A stretch of 50,750 bases of DNA from positions 1-50,750 of the forward strand of contig CANNDT010000025.1 in the NCBI GenBank assembly GCA_947503365.1, read 5' to 3'. Within the stretch, counting starts at the first letter, position 1. Each line of letters begins with the position of its first letter. The notes beneath the pieces were generated by a model that had not been told where the DNA came from, made no database searches, and saw only the letters and a list, made by a program, of their open reading frames with translations. The position numbers and the translations under genes were made by a program. Of the stretch, positions 32,771 through 40,201 are shown piece after piece. Source of the stretch: CANNDT01 sp945876205. Lineage in GTDB: Bacteria; Acidobacteriota; Vicinamibacteria; Vicinamibacterales; UBA2999.

Positions 32771-33613
32771 ATGCCCACGCCTAATTTCAACGGCCTCCGT
32801 GTCCTTGCCCTGGAGAGTCGGCGGGCCAAAGAGATCGCCTCGCTGATCGAAACCTACGGCGGCGCGGCTACCGTGGCGCCGGCGATGCGCGAGGTCCCGA
32901 TCGAATCCAATCCGGAAGCGCTCACCTTTGCCGATGCGCTCCTCGCCGGCTCCTTCGACATCGTCATCCTGCTGACCGGTGTGGGTACGCGCGCGCTGCT
33001 CGAGGTCGTGCAGACGAAGCATCCGAGCGACGCGTTCATTGCCGCGCTGCGGCGGACGAAGATCGTCGTGCGCGGCCCAAAGCCGCTGTCGGTGCTGCGC
33101 GAGTGGCAGGTGCCGGTGTGGGTGGCTGCGCCGGAGCCGAATACGTGGAAGGAGCTCCTCGCCGCGCTCGACGCCACCGGTGACGCGCTCGAGGGCAAGC
33201 GCATCGCCGTGCAGGAATACGGCGCAGCGAATCCTGACTTACTCGCCGGCCTCGACGAGCGTGGGGCCGTGGTGACGCGCGTGCCGGTCTATCGGTGGGC
33301 GCTTCCTGAAGATCTCGAACCGCTCCGCGGCGCCGTTCGCGCGATCGCGGCTCGCGAGCTCGACGTGGCGATTTTTACGACCGCCACGCAGCTCGTGCAT
33401 CTGTTGAAAGTCGCGGCGACCATGAACCAGGAGGCCGAGGTCAGAGCCGGCCTGAAGCACCTCGTCGTCGCCTCGATCGGGCCAACCACCAGCGAAGAGC
33501 TGCGCCAGGAAGGTATCCAGATCGACCTCGAAGCCTCCCACCCCAAGATGGGATTCCTGGTAAGAGAAGCCGCCGAGCGCAGCGCCGATCTCATCGGCGG
33601 GCGGCGACCGTAA
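32771..33613 (+). CDS. hemD: Uroporphyrinogen-III synthase
   Basis: A 280-residue cytoplasmic enzyme of the HEM4 family that closes hydroxymethylbilane into uroporphyrinogen III, the branch point to heme and cobalamin. Two alternating alpha/beta domains are seen: LRVLALESRRAKEIASLIETYGG, then DIVILLTGVGTRALLEVV, KIVVRGPKPLSVLREW, GKRIAVQEYGAAN, RVPVYRWALPED, LDVAIFTTATQLVHLLKVA and LVVASIGPTTSEELRQEGI. Conservation in this family is low but the order of strands is right. Its start is four bases after the T-run of the terminator, and no other heme gene is near. Its last 180 bases are partly duplicated at 39158-39305. Confidence 0.82.
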   Translation: MPTPNFNGLRVLALESRRAKEIASLIETYGGAATVAPAMREVPIESNPEALTFADALLAGSFDIVILLTGVGTRALLEVVQTKHPSDAFIAALRRTKIVVRGPKPLSVLREWQVPVWVAAPEPNTWKELLAALDATGDALEGKRIAVQEYGAANPDLLAGLDERGAVVTRVPVYRWALPEDLEPLRGAVRAIAARELDVAIFTTATQLVHLLKVAATMNQEAEVRAGLKHLVVASIGPTTSEELRQEGIQIDLEASHPKMGFLVREAAERSADLIGGRRP

Positions 33614-33634
33614 GCCGACCGCTCTTTGCTCACA

Positions 33635-33665
33635 CGGCACACCGAGGCACCGAGACACCGAGGAC
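33635..33665. repeat. CACCGAG-type intergenic repeat
   Basis: CGGCACACCGAGGCACCGAGACACCGAGGAC. The unit CACCGAG(A/G) occurs three times. The same string, with small changes, is at 39328-39357, in reverse at 40095-40119, and in paired form at 47908-47986. Confidence 0.75.
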
Positions 33666-33773
33666 TTTGGGTGTCTTGCTTTTCGATGCGTTGATGTCCC
33701 CATCGGGGTCGAAGGTATGGCCGGAGGTCTAACGTAGTAGACTTTCGCTCGGTCCAGCTCGACAGGTTACGGT

Positions 33774-33802
33774 TTGTTGCGTACCAATCGATAAGCTACG
33801 AT
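33774..33802 (+). promoter_or_regulatory. Weak candidate promoter of the DUF433/PIN cassette
   Basis: TTGTTG (33774-33779), a 17-base spacer and TACGAT (33797-33802), ending 44 bases ahead of the chosen start. Each hexamer matches only three or four positions, so it is a candidate only. Confidence 0.3.
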
Positions 33803-33846
33803 GCATGCCAGAGGCGGCATTTCACCGGGTGAGGAGGCATCCCAAC

Positions 33847-34557
33847 ATGACGAAGAAGGAAAGCGGTTGGGATCTCTACGGGGGCCGAAACCCGCGGGAA
33901 ATCCCTATCTACAGCACTGTCGAGGCTGCACACTACCTTCGCATCCCGCACAACACCATTCGCTCCTGGGTGTATGGCCGCGACTACGCGACTGCAACCG
34001 GCGCAAAGCGCGCAAGGCCGGTGGTGCGCCCGGCGGACGCGCGAGGGATGCTTTCGTTCGTGAACATTCTCGAGCTTCATGTGCTCGGTGCCATCCGTCG
34101 CGAGCATCGCGTCGACATGAAGAGAGTTCGGGCAGCGCTCGAGTTTCTCCGAACGCGATTTGGCTGCGAACATCCCTTGGTCGACGAAGCAATGGAGACC
34201 GACGGGAAGTCACTGTTCGTGAAGAAATACGGCACCCTCATCAATGCGTCGCAAGAGGGGCAAGGCGCGATGGTCGAGATTCTCGAAGCGCATCTTCGCC
34301 GCATCGAGCGCGACGAGCACGGACTCGCGGTGCGATTGTTCCCCTTCACCCGTCGAGGAACGGACAGCCCGCGAATCATCTCTATCGATCCCCTCGTCGC
34401 GTTTGGTCGTCCGGTGATCGTTGGCTCGCGAGTCACGACAGCAGATGTCGCGGACCGCTTCAAGGCGGGCGAGTCGCCAGCCGCAATTGCAGCCGACTAT
34501 GACCGCCCGGAAGAAGAAATCTGGGAAGCGATCAGGTGCGAGCTCGAAGCGGCGTAA
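33847..34557 (+). CDS. MerR-like/DUF433 antitoxin-like protein
   Basis: A 236-residue protein. ATG 33847 is preceded by GAGGAGG (33831-33837); an upstream in-frame ATG at 33805 has none. The N-terminal part has a MerR-like helix-turn-helix, YSTVEAAHYLRIPHNTIRSW, then a long helical middle (LSFVNILELHVLGAIRREHRVD). The C-terminal 60 residues are DUF433: PLVAFGRPVIVGSRVTTADVADRFKAGESPAAIAADYD. DUF433 proteins are often paired with PIN-type toxins, and a PIN-like gene overlaps its 3' end by 59 bases. It is expected to bind DNA and repress its own promoter while neutralising the partner (inference). Confidence 0.75.
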   Translation: MTKKESGWDLYGGRNPREIPIYSTVEAAHYLRIPHNTIRSWVYGRDYATATGAKRARPVVRPADARGMLSFVNILELHVLGAIRREHRVDMKRVRAALEFLRTRFGCEHPLVDEAMETDGKSLFVKKYGTLINASQEGQGAMVEILEAHLRRIERDEHGLAVRLFPFTRRGTDSPRIISIDPLVAFGRPVIVGSRVTTADVADRFKAGESPAAIAADYDRPEEEIWEAIRCELEAA

Positions 34558-34990
34558 AGTCCCTCCGCTCACTTACTTCGTTGACGAATGCCTCGGCGGT
34601 CGGCTGCTTGTTGATTTGCTGACAGCGACCGGGGCACAAGTCGTTCTGTCGCGTGACCACTTCCCAGCTGGCACCAGAGATGTCGATTGGCTGCCGATCG
34701 TCGGTGCGAAGGAGTGGGTCGTTCTGACCAAGGATCGCCACATCCGGCGCAGACAATTGGAGATCGACGCCCTCACGAATGCGAGGGTCCGCGCATTCGT
34801 CCTTACGGCCGCAGATCTCACCGGGGCCGAACAAGCTGCCGTATTCGTGAAGGCTCTTCCCAGAATTGAGCGGATCTGCCGGGCCACCCGTGGGCCGATC
34901 ATCGGCGCCATTGGTGAGAGCGGAGGCATATCGATGCTGCGACTGCCGCGTCGTCGGCGGCTGCGTCGACGAACTGCCGCGAATGCCTAG
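34499..34990 (+). CDS. PIN-like nuclease, toxin candidate (VapC45-like)
   Basis: A 163-residue protein, starting at the ATG at 34499 inside the upstream gene. A Lys/Arg-rich N-terminal 22 residues precede the PIN-like fold: TYFVDECLGGRLLVDLL with Asp 29, SRDHFPAGTRDVDWLPIVG with Asp 61 and Asp 63, and EWVVLTKDRHIRRR with Asp 79. These are acidic residues in the right places for a PIN-like ribonuclease of the VapC45 type. After residue 145 there is a basic tail (RLPRRRRLRRR) that could contact RNA. A 59-base overlap with the antitoxin-like gene implies coupled translation. Family assignment is from sequence pattern. Confidence 0.68.
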   Translation: MTARKKKSGKRSGASSKRRKVPPLTYFVDECLGGRLLVDLLTATGAQVVLSRDHFPAGTRDVDWLPIVGAKEWVVLTKDRHIRRRQLEIDALTNARVRAFVLTAADLTGAEQAAVFVKALPRIERICRATRGPIIGAIGESGGISMLRLPRRRRLRRRTAANA

Positions 34991-35023
34991 GCAAGCGAAG
35001 TGACCGCAAGCCGACCGCCGGTC

Positions 35024-35347
35024 CGTCGATCAGACGCCCGGCAGTACCCACTGCACGATAGCGGCGACGAGTGAAATCACGAAAGCGCCTCCGAGCGCCC
35101 ATCCGAAGCTGTCGATCCTGAGGTGATCGGTCAGTCGATCGGTGAGCTTCAGAAGAAGCGCGTTGATGATCCATCGCGTGATGAAGGCCAGTAGCCACGC
35201 GATCCCCAGGGTGGCGACGGCAAACACCAGAAAGAGCAACCAGCCAAGGAAGAAGTTCAGCAGGCCGAAGATCGCCGCGACGATGACGGCGCTCTTGAAA
35301 CCCTTGACGTGAAACCCTGGAAGCACAGCCGCTGTGACCCACACAGC
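35024..35347. repeat. Segmental duplication, copy 1 (right block)
   Basis: These 324 bases match 39377-39700 in the same orientation, with about five differences by eye and no gaps. They contain all but the first 12 codons of the holin-like gene. The hemD end is duplicated as well (33432-33663 with 39158-39357), so the duplicated unit was hemD-end plus holin-like gene. In this copy the two blocks are separated by the DUF433/PIN cassette. Confidence 0.9.
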
Positions 35348-35383
35348 GAGCGACAGAATCAGCCAGGCGATGAGCAGGTTCAT
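35030..35383 (-). CDS. Small membrane protein, phage-holin-4 family
   Basis: A 117-residue membrane protein of the type Phage_holin_4_2 (PF04020), which is widespread in bacteria and mostly not a phage gene. From the ATG at 35383 helices are MNLLIAWLILSLAVWVTAAVLPG, SAVIVAAIFGLLNFFLGWLLF, AVATLGIAWLLAFITRWIINALLL and WALGGAFVISLVAAIVQWVLPG. The ORF can be extended to 35485 but the extra residues look non-coding. It is oriented against the winged-helix gene, with about 150 bases between their starts. A truncated, nearly identical copy is at 39383. Confidence 0.8.
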   Translation of the reverse strand: MNLLIAWLILSLAVWVTAAVLPGFHVKGFKSAVIVAAIFGLLNFFLGWLLFLVFAVATLGIAWLLAFITRWIINALLLKLTDRLTDHLRIDSFGWALGGAFVISLVAAIVQWVLPGV

Positions 35384-35535
35384 ACCGTATTGTGGCGCAA
35401 ACAGTTGACGTGGTAGAGCCGCTCCCCACTCAGCGCCAGGCGCCTTCGACAGAGGCATGGCGGAGAGATGTGACTCCCTGTTCAAAAGCGCACATCCATA
35501 GCGACCGACCGTACGGTATTCATTTGCAGGTCAGA

Positions 35536-35919
35536 ATGGACAAGGCGCCCACGCTTCTCAGCCATATTCCGGCGCTCCAGTGTCCCTGCGACCTCGATCT
35601 GCTGGTGTTCTTTGCCAGGCACCCGCGAACGCTGATGTCCGGTGAACAACTCGCCAGGCTCCTGGGCTACCAGCCCAAGGAGGTCACGCGGTCGCTGGAT
35701 GTCCTGCTCACGGCGTCCTTCCTGACCCGTGCGCAGAACCAGGCGCGCCCGGCACGCCCGGCGCGGATGTACGTGTTGTCGATAGACGCCGTGACCGGCG
35801 GACCGCTCGCGGCGATCGTGGAGCTGGCATCGACATGCGAAGGACGTCTGGCGCTGAGGCTGGCGTTGACACCGGGGCAGATACGCACCGGGGAAGGACT
35901 CGTTGATGGCAGACCGTGA
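35536..35919 (+). CDS. Winged-helix-like regulator upstream of KaiC
   Basis: A 127-residue protein beginning at the ATG at 35536. The fold suggests a small winged helix: LDLLVFFARHPRTLMSGEQLARLLGYQPKEVTRSLDVLLTASFLTRAQ is a helix-turn-helix with a following wing, then a Pro/Ala/Arg stretch and MYVLSIDA. The C-terminal 40 residues (AAIVELASTCEGRLALRLAL) are another helical part. There is no signal. It overlaps the KaiC gene by 14 bases, and GGGGAAGGA inside it serves as the KaiC ribosome site, so the two are translated together. It may sense or control the KaiC partner; no named family is recognised. Confidence 0.65.
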   Translation: MDKAPTLLSHIPALQCPCDLDLLVFFARHPRTLMSGEQLARLLGYQPKEVTRSLDVLLTASFLTRAQNQARPARPARMYVLSIDAVTGGPLAAIVELASTCEGRLALRLALTPGQIRTGEGLVDGRP

Positions 35920-37438
35920 TCTTGTCAAGACCGGCATCGTCGGGTTGGATGCCATCCTGTCAGGCGGCATTCCGCGCGGCAACCTCATTCTCCTCGAAGG
36001 CGCGATCGGCACGGGTAAGACAACGCTCGGCGTCGAGTTCGTGTATCAGGGCGCCATGCAGTTCGACGAGCCCGGCATCATCGTGTTGTTCGAGGTGTCG
36101 CCCGACAAGATCGTCCGTGATGCAGCGCAGCTGGGGTGGGATCTTCCCGCATTGGAGCGAGCGCACAAGCTCAAGATCATCTTCACGACCCGCCAGGTAT
36201 TCGCCCAGGAGTTGCAACAGGCAGACAGCCTGCTGCTCGAAGAGGCGGCGCAGATACGCGCCCGGCGCATCTTCGTGGACGGCGTGACGGCTGTGGGCGG
36301 CGTCACCGGGAACGGCGGGGGTGTCGAGACCCGGGACACCTTTCACTTGCTCGCCGAAGGGCTGCAACGCGAGAATCTCACCGGAGTGCTCGCGGTTGAG
36401 GCGACGGCGTTCAGCGATCAACGGCGGCTGGCCCTGGTCGAAGAATCGATTGCCGACACGGTCATCCGGCTGCGCACGGAAGAGATGACCCGCGCCACGG
36501 TGCGGTCGCTCGAGATTGCCAAGTCGCGTGGCCACGATTTTCAAATGGGCCGGCATACGTTCCGGATCGTCGATGGCTGCGGCATCGAGGTGTACCGGCG
36601 CGTGCAGGCGCCGCGGAAGGAGCGTGACCAGGCCGCCGCGTTCGATCCGACGACGCGCGTCACGACGGGTGTGCCCGGCCTCGACGCATTGGTGAACGGC
36701 GGCTACCTGCTCGGGAGCACGACCGTCGTCGCCGGGATCTCGGGCGTTGGCAAGAGCGTGATGGGGCTGCATTACCTGGCCGAGGGGGCGCGTCTCGGGG
36801 AGCGCAGCCTGATGCTCTCGCTGGACGAGCCGGTCCGGCAAATCATCCGCAACGCCAACAGCGTCGGCATCGATCTCAAGAAGCTCATCGACGGCGGCCT
36901 CGTGCGGGTGCAGTACGACACGCCGCAGGAGATCGAAATCGATCGGCACTTCCACGACATCGAGCAGATCATGGCCGACTTCAAGCCACGGCGCGTGCTG
37001 TTCGATAGTCTCTCCACCTATGGCTCGAACCTGGGCACCACGGGACGCACGTTTCGCGACTTCTTTCACGCGCTGGTCGCGCTGATGAAGGAGTACCAGA
37101 CCGCCACGGTGTACAACCACGAGAACCCGGAGATGCTCGGGATGGCATCGATGATGGGCGACTTCCATATGAGCTCGCTCGTCGACAACATCCTGTTGAT
37201 GAACTGGATCGAGATGGGCGACGCGTTCCGTCTCGGGATGACGGTGGCGAAGATGCGCGCGAACCCGAACATGCGTGCGACGCACGAGTGCGAGATCGTG
37301 AACGGCGAGGGGATGCGCGTCCTGCCGCGCCAGATCCCGGCCGCGCTGGTTCGTCCGTTCTCCAGTTACCTGAACCTGATCTCGCGCAATCCCGCGCGGA
37401 GTCCCGATCCCAGCGCGCCGGATCCCCGGGTCACGTAG
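35906..37438 (+). CDS. Double-domain KaiC-like ATPase
   Basis: A 510-residue RecA-superfamily protein with two KaiC domains, the length of cyanobacterial KaiC (about 519). Domain 1: VKTGIVGLDAILSGG, Walker A GAIGTGKT at 32-39, and LFEVSP at 61-66. Domain 2: GVPGLDALVNGG, Walker A GISGVGKS at 277-284, DE at 307-308, and VLFDSLS as Walker B. Compared from memory with KaiC: the catalytic Glu pair of domain 1 reads Glu 63-Val 64, so the second Glu is lost; domain 2 keeps Asp-Glu. The phosphorylation site pair Ser-Thr in HIST is Ser 423-Ser 424 in HMSS. No kaiA or kaiB is near. It is likely a clock-related or output timer protein paired with the kinase downstream. Confidence 0.85.
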   Translation: MADRDLVKTGIVGLDAILSGGIPRGNLILLEGAIGTGKTTLGVEFVYQGAMQFDEPGIIVLFEVSPDKIVRDAAQLGWDLPALERAHKLKIIFTTRQVFAQELQQADSLLLEEAAQIRARRIFVDGVTAVGGVTGNGGGVETRDTFHLLAEGLQRENLTGVLAVEATAFSDQRRLALVEESIADTVIRLRTEEMTRATVRSLEIAKSRGHDFQMGRHTFRIVDGCGIEVYRRVQAPRKERDQAAAFDPTTRVTTGVPGLDALVNGGYLLGSTTVVAGISGVGKSVMGLHYLAEGARLGERSLMLSLDEPVRQIIRNANSVGIDLKKLIDGGLVRVQYDTPQEIEIDRHFHDIEQIMADFKPRRVLFDSLSTYGSNLGTTGRTFRDFFHALVALMKEYQTATVYNHENPEMLGMASMMGDFHMSSLVDNILLMNWIEMGDAFRLGMTVAKMRANPNMRATHECEIVNGEGMRVLPRQIPAALVRPFSSYLNLISRNPARSPDPSAPDPRVT

Positions 37439-37444
37439 GGCCGA

Positions 37445-39103
37445 ATGGGCCAGCCCACCGACACCCTGTTCGACCTCTCGGTGTGGGCGCCCGCGCTGGA
37501 GAAGTACGGCGCCGTCGTCCATCTGAGTGTCGCGCTCTACGATGCGAACGAGCAGATCGTCTTCGGGCCCATGCCAGCCTCACCGATCGTCACCGTGTTC
37601 CAGAAGCACGGCTACGATCCTGGGGAGTTCGCGGACTGCGCCCGGCAATGCCTCGCGCAGTCCAGTGACCACCGTCCCGCGGTCGTCGTCACGTCCCGGT
37701 CGTGCCTGTCGGTGGTTGGCGTCTCGCTGGTGCTCGACGGACAGATCGTCGGTGCGCTCGTGGCCGGATACGCGCTGGTCGCGTTCTGTGAATCGGTGGC
37801 CATCGCGCGGCTCGCGCGCGACACTGGAACGCCTTTTCAGGACTTGTGGACCGTCGCGCGGACGCAGCAACCGGTTCCTCGGCCACGGCTGGTTCTCCAC
37901 GGCGAGCTCCTGCAGGTGCTCGGCGACACCTTGCTGCGTGAGAATGGCCTCAGGCGGCGATCGGACGAGATGGCGCTGGAATTGACCGCGAGCGCCGCGG
38001 CCAAGGAGGAATTCCTGGCGGTGCTGTCGCACGAACTCCGAACGCCGCTGACACCGATTCTCGGGTGGACCAGCATCCTCAAGCGGCAAACCGAACCCAA
38101 GGTCATCCACGCGGCCGAGGTCATCGAGCGGAACGCGCTCCTTCAGAGTCGCCTGGTTGAAGATCTGCTCGAGCTGACGCGCGCGACTCGAGGAAAGCTG
38201 TTCCTCAATCTCAAGATCCTGTGCCTGAGCGATCCGGTGCAAACGGCGTTGGACGCGGTCGCGGATGTCGCACGAAAGAAGGACGTGGCGGTGCAGTTCA
38301 TCGATGCGTCAGAACCGCTGTGCATCAGCGCGGACGGCGACCGCTTGCAGCAGATCCTCAGAAATGTCCTGCTCAACGCCATCAAATTTACCCCTGCCGG
38401 CGGTTCGATCGCGATCGCGCTCACGAGAGAAGGCGAAGAGGGTGTCCTGCGCGTGCGTGACACCGGAGAGGGCATCGGGCCGGACTTCCTGCCGTTCGTG
38501 TTCGGGATGTTCCAACAGCAGGAGCAGGGCACCCGGCGCACGCACGCGGGTCTCGGGATCGGCCTCGCGCTCATCAAGCAGCTCACCGAGGCGCATCGAG
38601 GCACCGTGAGCGTGGCCAGCGACGGGGTCGGCCGCGGCACGGAGGTGACCCTGCGCTTCCCACTCGCCGCGGGAACGGTGGAGACAGAGGCGCCGCTCAG
38701 ATCGCCGACGGGCGATCTCCTGGCGATGGACGGTCTCCGCATTCTCGTCGTCGAAGACATGGACGACGCGCTTGAGGCGCTGCGCGTCACGCTCGAACGA
38801 TTCGGCGCAGACGTGGTGACGGCCAAGGACGGCATCGAGGCGCTCGGCCGGGTGGCCGACGGCGGCATCGATCTGATCCTGTGCGATCTGCGAATGCCGC
38901 GGATGGACGGATTCGAGTTCCTTCGCGAGTTAGTCGCCCTGCAGGACCAGAAGCATCCCCCGGTTATCGCCGTGTCAGGCTTCGCCAGCAGCGCGGATCA
39001 TTCGGCGACGCAGGCGGCCGGATTCGTCGGGCATATCGACAAGCCGTTCGACGACGGCCGGCTCCTCGCGGCGGTGGGTCTGGCGATGGCGCCCCGGCGG
39101 TAG
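37445..39103 (+). CDS. Hybrid sensor histidine kinase with PocR-like sensor and receiver domain
   Basis: A 552-residue cytoplasmic protein. Residues 1-165 look like a PocR-type sensory domain: Cys 65, Cys 69 and Cys 87, then LSVVGVSLVLDGQIVGALVAGY. A HisKA domain follows, with the phospho-accepting His 196 in SHELRTPLTPILGW. The ATPase domain has NVLLNAIKFTPAGG, VRDTGEGIG and GLGIGLALIKQL. A receiver domain near residues 430-545 has Asp 481 in LILCDLRMPRMDG and Lys in HIDKPFDD. Signals would flow from a redox or ligand sensor to the internal receiver; no output domain is present. It starts six bases after the KaiC stop, so kinase and KaiC form one unit, as in SasA/KaiC-type partnerships (inference). 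Confidence 0.85.
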   Translation: MGQPTDTLFDLSVWAPALEKYGAVVHLSVALYDANEQIVFGPMPASPIVTVFQKHGYDPGEFADCARQCLAQSSDHRPAVVVTSRSCLSVVGVSLVLDGQIVGALVAGYALVAFCESVAIARLARDTGTPFQDLWTVARTQQPVPRPRLVLHGELLQVLGDTLLRENGLRRRSDEMALELTASAAAKEEFLAVLSHELRTPLTPILGWTSILKRQTEPKVIHAAEVIERNALLQSRLVEDLLELTRATRGKLFLNLKILCLSDPVQTALDAVADVARKKDVAVQFIDASEPLCISADGDRLQQILRNVLLNAIKFTPAGGSIAIALTREGEEGVLRVRDTGEGIGPDFLPFVFGMFQQQEQGTRRTHAGLGIGLALIKQLTEAHRGTVSVASDGVGRGTEVTLRFPLAAGTVETEAPLRSPTGDLLAMDGLRILVVEDMDDALEALRVTLERFGADVVTAKDGIEALGRVADGGIDLILCDLRMPRMDGFEFLRELVALQDQKHPPVIAVSGFASSADHSATQAAGFVGHIDKPFDDGRLLAAVGLAMAPRR

Positions 39104-39157
39104 CTGGTCTCCGACGGTTCACCGCAGGTTGGTGACCACGTCCACCATCGTGAACGT

Positions 39158-39305
39158 GGCCGAGGTGAGAGCCGGCCTGAAATACCTCGTCGTCGCCTCG
39201 ATTGGACCAACCACCAGCGAAGAGCTGCGCCAGGAAGGTATCCCGTCCCTGGTGAGAGAAGCCGCCGAGCGCAGCGCCGATCTCATCGGCGCGCGACGAC
39301 CGTAA
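39158..39305 (+). pseudogene. hemD 3'-end fragment (duplication copy 2)
   Basis: GGCCGAGGTGAGAGCCGGCCTG and onward match hemD 33432-33613, with a gap where copy 1 has about 35 extra bases (33509-33547). The rest has few changes. There is no start and no reading frame across the fragment, so it makes no protein. It continues into the CACCGAG repeat exactly as hemD does. Confidence 0.8.
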
Positions 39306-39327
39306 GCCGACCCGCTGTCTGCTCCCA

Positions 39328-39357
39328 CGGCACACCGAGGCACCGAGACAGCGAGGA
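39328..39357. repeat. CACCGAG-type repeat, second copy
   Basis: CGGCACACCGAGGCACCGAGACAGCGAGGA, matching 33635-33663 with one change. It lies between the hemD fragment and the holin-like copy. Confidence 0.75.
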
Positions 39358-39376
39358 ATTCCGGACGCCCAGGCGA

Positions 39377-39700
39377 CGTCGATCAGACGCCCGGCAGCAC
39401 CCACTGCACGATGGCGGCGACGAGCGAAATCACGAAAGCGCCTCCGAGCGCCCATCCGAAGCTGTCGATCCTGAGGTGATCGGTCAGTCGATCGGTGAGC
39501 TTCAGAAGAAGCGCGTTGATGATCCATCGCGTGATGAAGGCCAGTAGCCACGCGATCCCCAGGGTGGCGACGGCAAACACCAGAAAGAGCAACCAGCCAA
39601 GGAAGAAGTTCAGCAGGCCGAAGATCGCCGCGACGATGACGGCGCTCTTGAACCCCTTGACGTGAAACCCGGGAAGCACAGCCGCTGTGACCCACACAGC
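39377..39700. repeat. Segmental duplication, copy 2 (right block)
   Basis: Matches 35024-35347 over 324 bases in the same orientation. The homology ends abruptly at 39700, removing the first 12 codons of the holin-like gene. To the left, only 20 unrelated bases separate it from the CACCGAG repeat, where copy 1 has the DUF433/PIN cassette. Confidence 0.9.
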
Positions 39701-39727
39701 CTTGCTTTGAAGCGCTTGCCCGCCCAC
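39383..39727 (-). pseudogene. N-terminally truncated phage-holin-4 family gene
   Basis: From WVTAAVLPGFHVKGF to the C-terminal QWVLPGV the translation is identical to that of the gene at 35030, about 103 residues. The first membrane helix (MNLLIAWLILSLA) is gone and replaced by GGQALQSKAV from a GTG at 39727. All base differences I found between the two copies are silent. It is probably not functional because the first helix and the native start are lost. Confidence 0.75.
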
Positions 39728-39750
39728 TCAGATCGCCGTACAGTAGCCAC

Positions 39751-39993
39751 ATGAGCCCACTCAGAGCCCGCGTTGAGAAAGGTCGCCTGGTCTTGGATGA
39801 GCCCACGACGCTGCCCGATGGGACGGTCATCGACCTCGTCGCTGACGACGAAGGTGATGACCTTGCTGACGAGCAACGCCGAGCGCTGCATGAGGCGCTG
39901 TCTGCATCCTGGGCGTCGGCTGAAGCGGGTCGTCTCCGTCCGGCTTCCGCGATCCTCGACGAGTTGCGCCAGTTCTTGCTCCTGGGTTCATGA
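39751..39993 (+). CDS. Orphan antitoxin-like small protein
   Basis: An 80-residue acidic protein: RARVEKGRLVLDEPTTLPDGTVIDLV followed by a charged helix (DEQRRALHEALSASWASAEAG) and SAILDELRQFLLL. The beta-turn then helix plan resembles antitoxins of type II systems that are usually followed by a RelE/ParE toxin. No toxin is found: the DNA after the stop has only short frames and a CACCGAG repeat. It lies immediately after the end of segmental duplication copy 2. Function is inferred from similarity of plan only. Confidence 0.55.
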   Translation: MSPLRARVEKGRLVLDEPTTLPDGTVIDLVADDEGDDLADEQRRALHEALSASWASAEAGRLRPASAILDELRQFLLLGS

Positions 39994-40201
39994 AGTCCGG
40001 CGCATCGCCAGATCAACAGCCAGAAGACGTGCAGGCTCAGGCAAGGGATGAGCAAAGGGAGAGGCCATCAAGGAAGGAAACCATGGTTGGTCTCTGTGCC
40101 TCGGTGCCTCGGTGTGTCGTAGCGGTGAGCATCGTCGCGATCGCCGCCGACTTGCCGCCGCAGTCCTGGTTTGACCGCGGCGGTGACCATGGACCGAATG
40201 T
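39994..40201. repeat. Non-coding spacer with reversed CACCGAG repeat
   Basis: About 200 bases without a convincing gene. It includes a reverse copy of the CACCGAG repeat at 40095-40119 (CTGTGCCTCGGTGCCTCGGTGTGTC). A 71-codon frame at 39990 runs through the repeat and reads as out-of-frame sequence. Confidence 0.55.

Noticed and set aside
34421..34498. Longer N-terminus of the PIN-like gene
   Set aside because: The extra residues are Arg/Gln-rich antitoxin DNA read in another frame. The ATG at 34499 is closer to the fold start.
35030..35383. Phage origin for the holin-4-like gene
   Set aside because: This family is common as an ordinary chromosomal membrane protein and no other phage gene is nearby.
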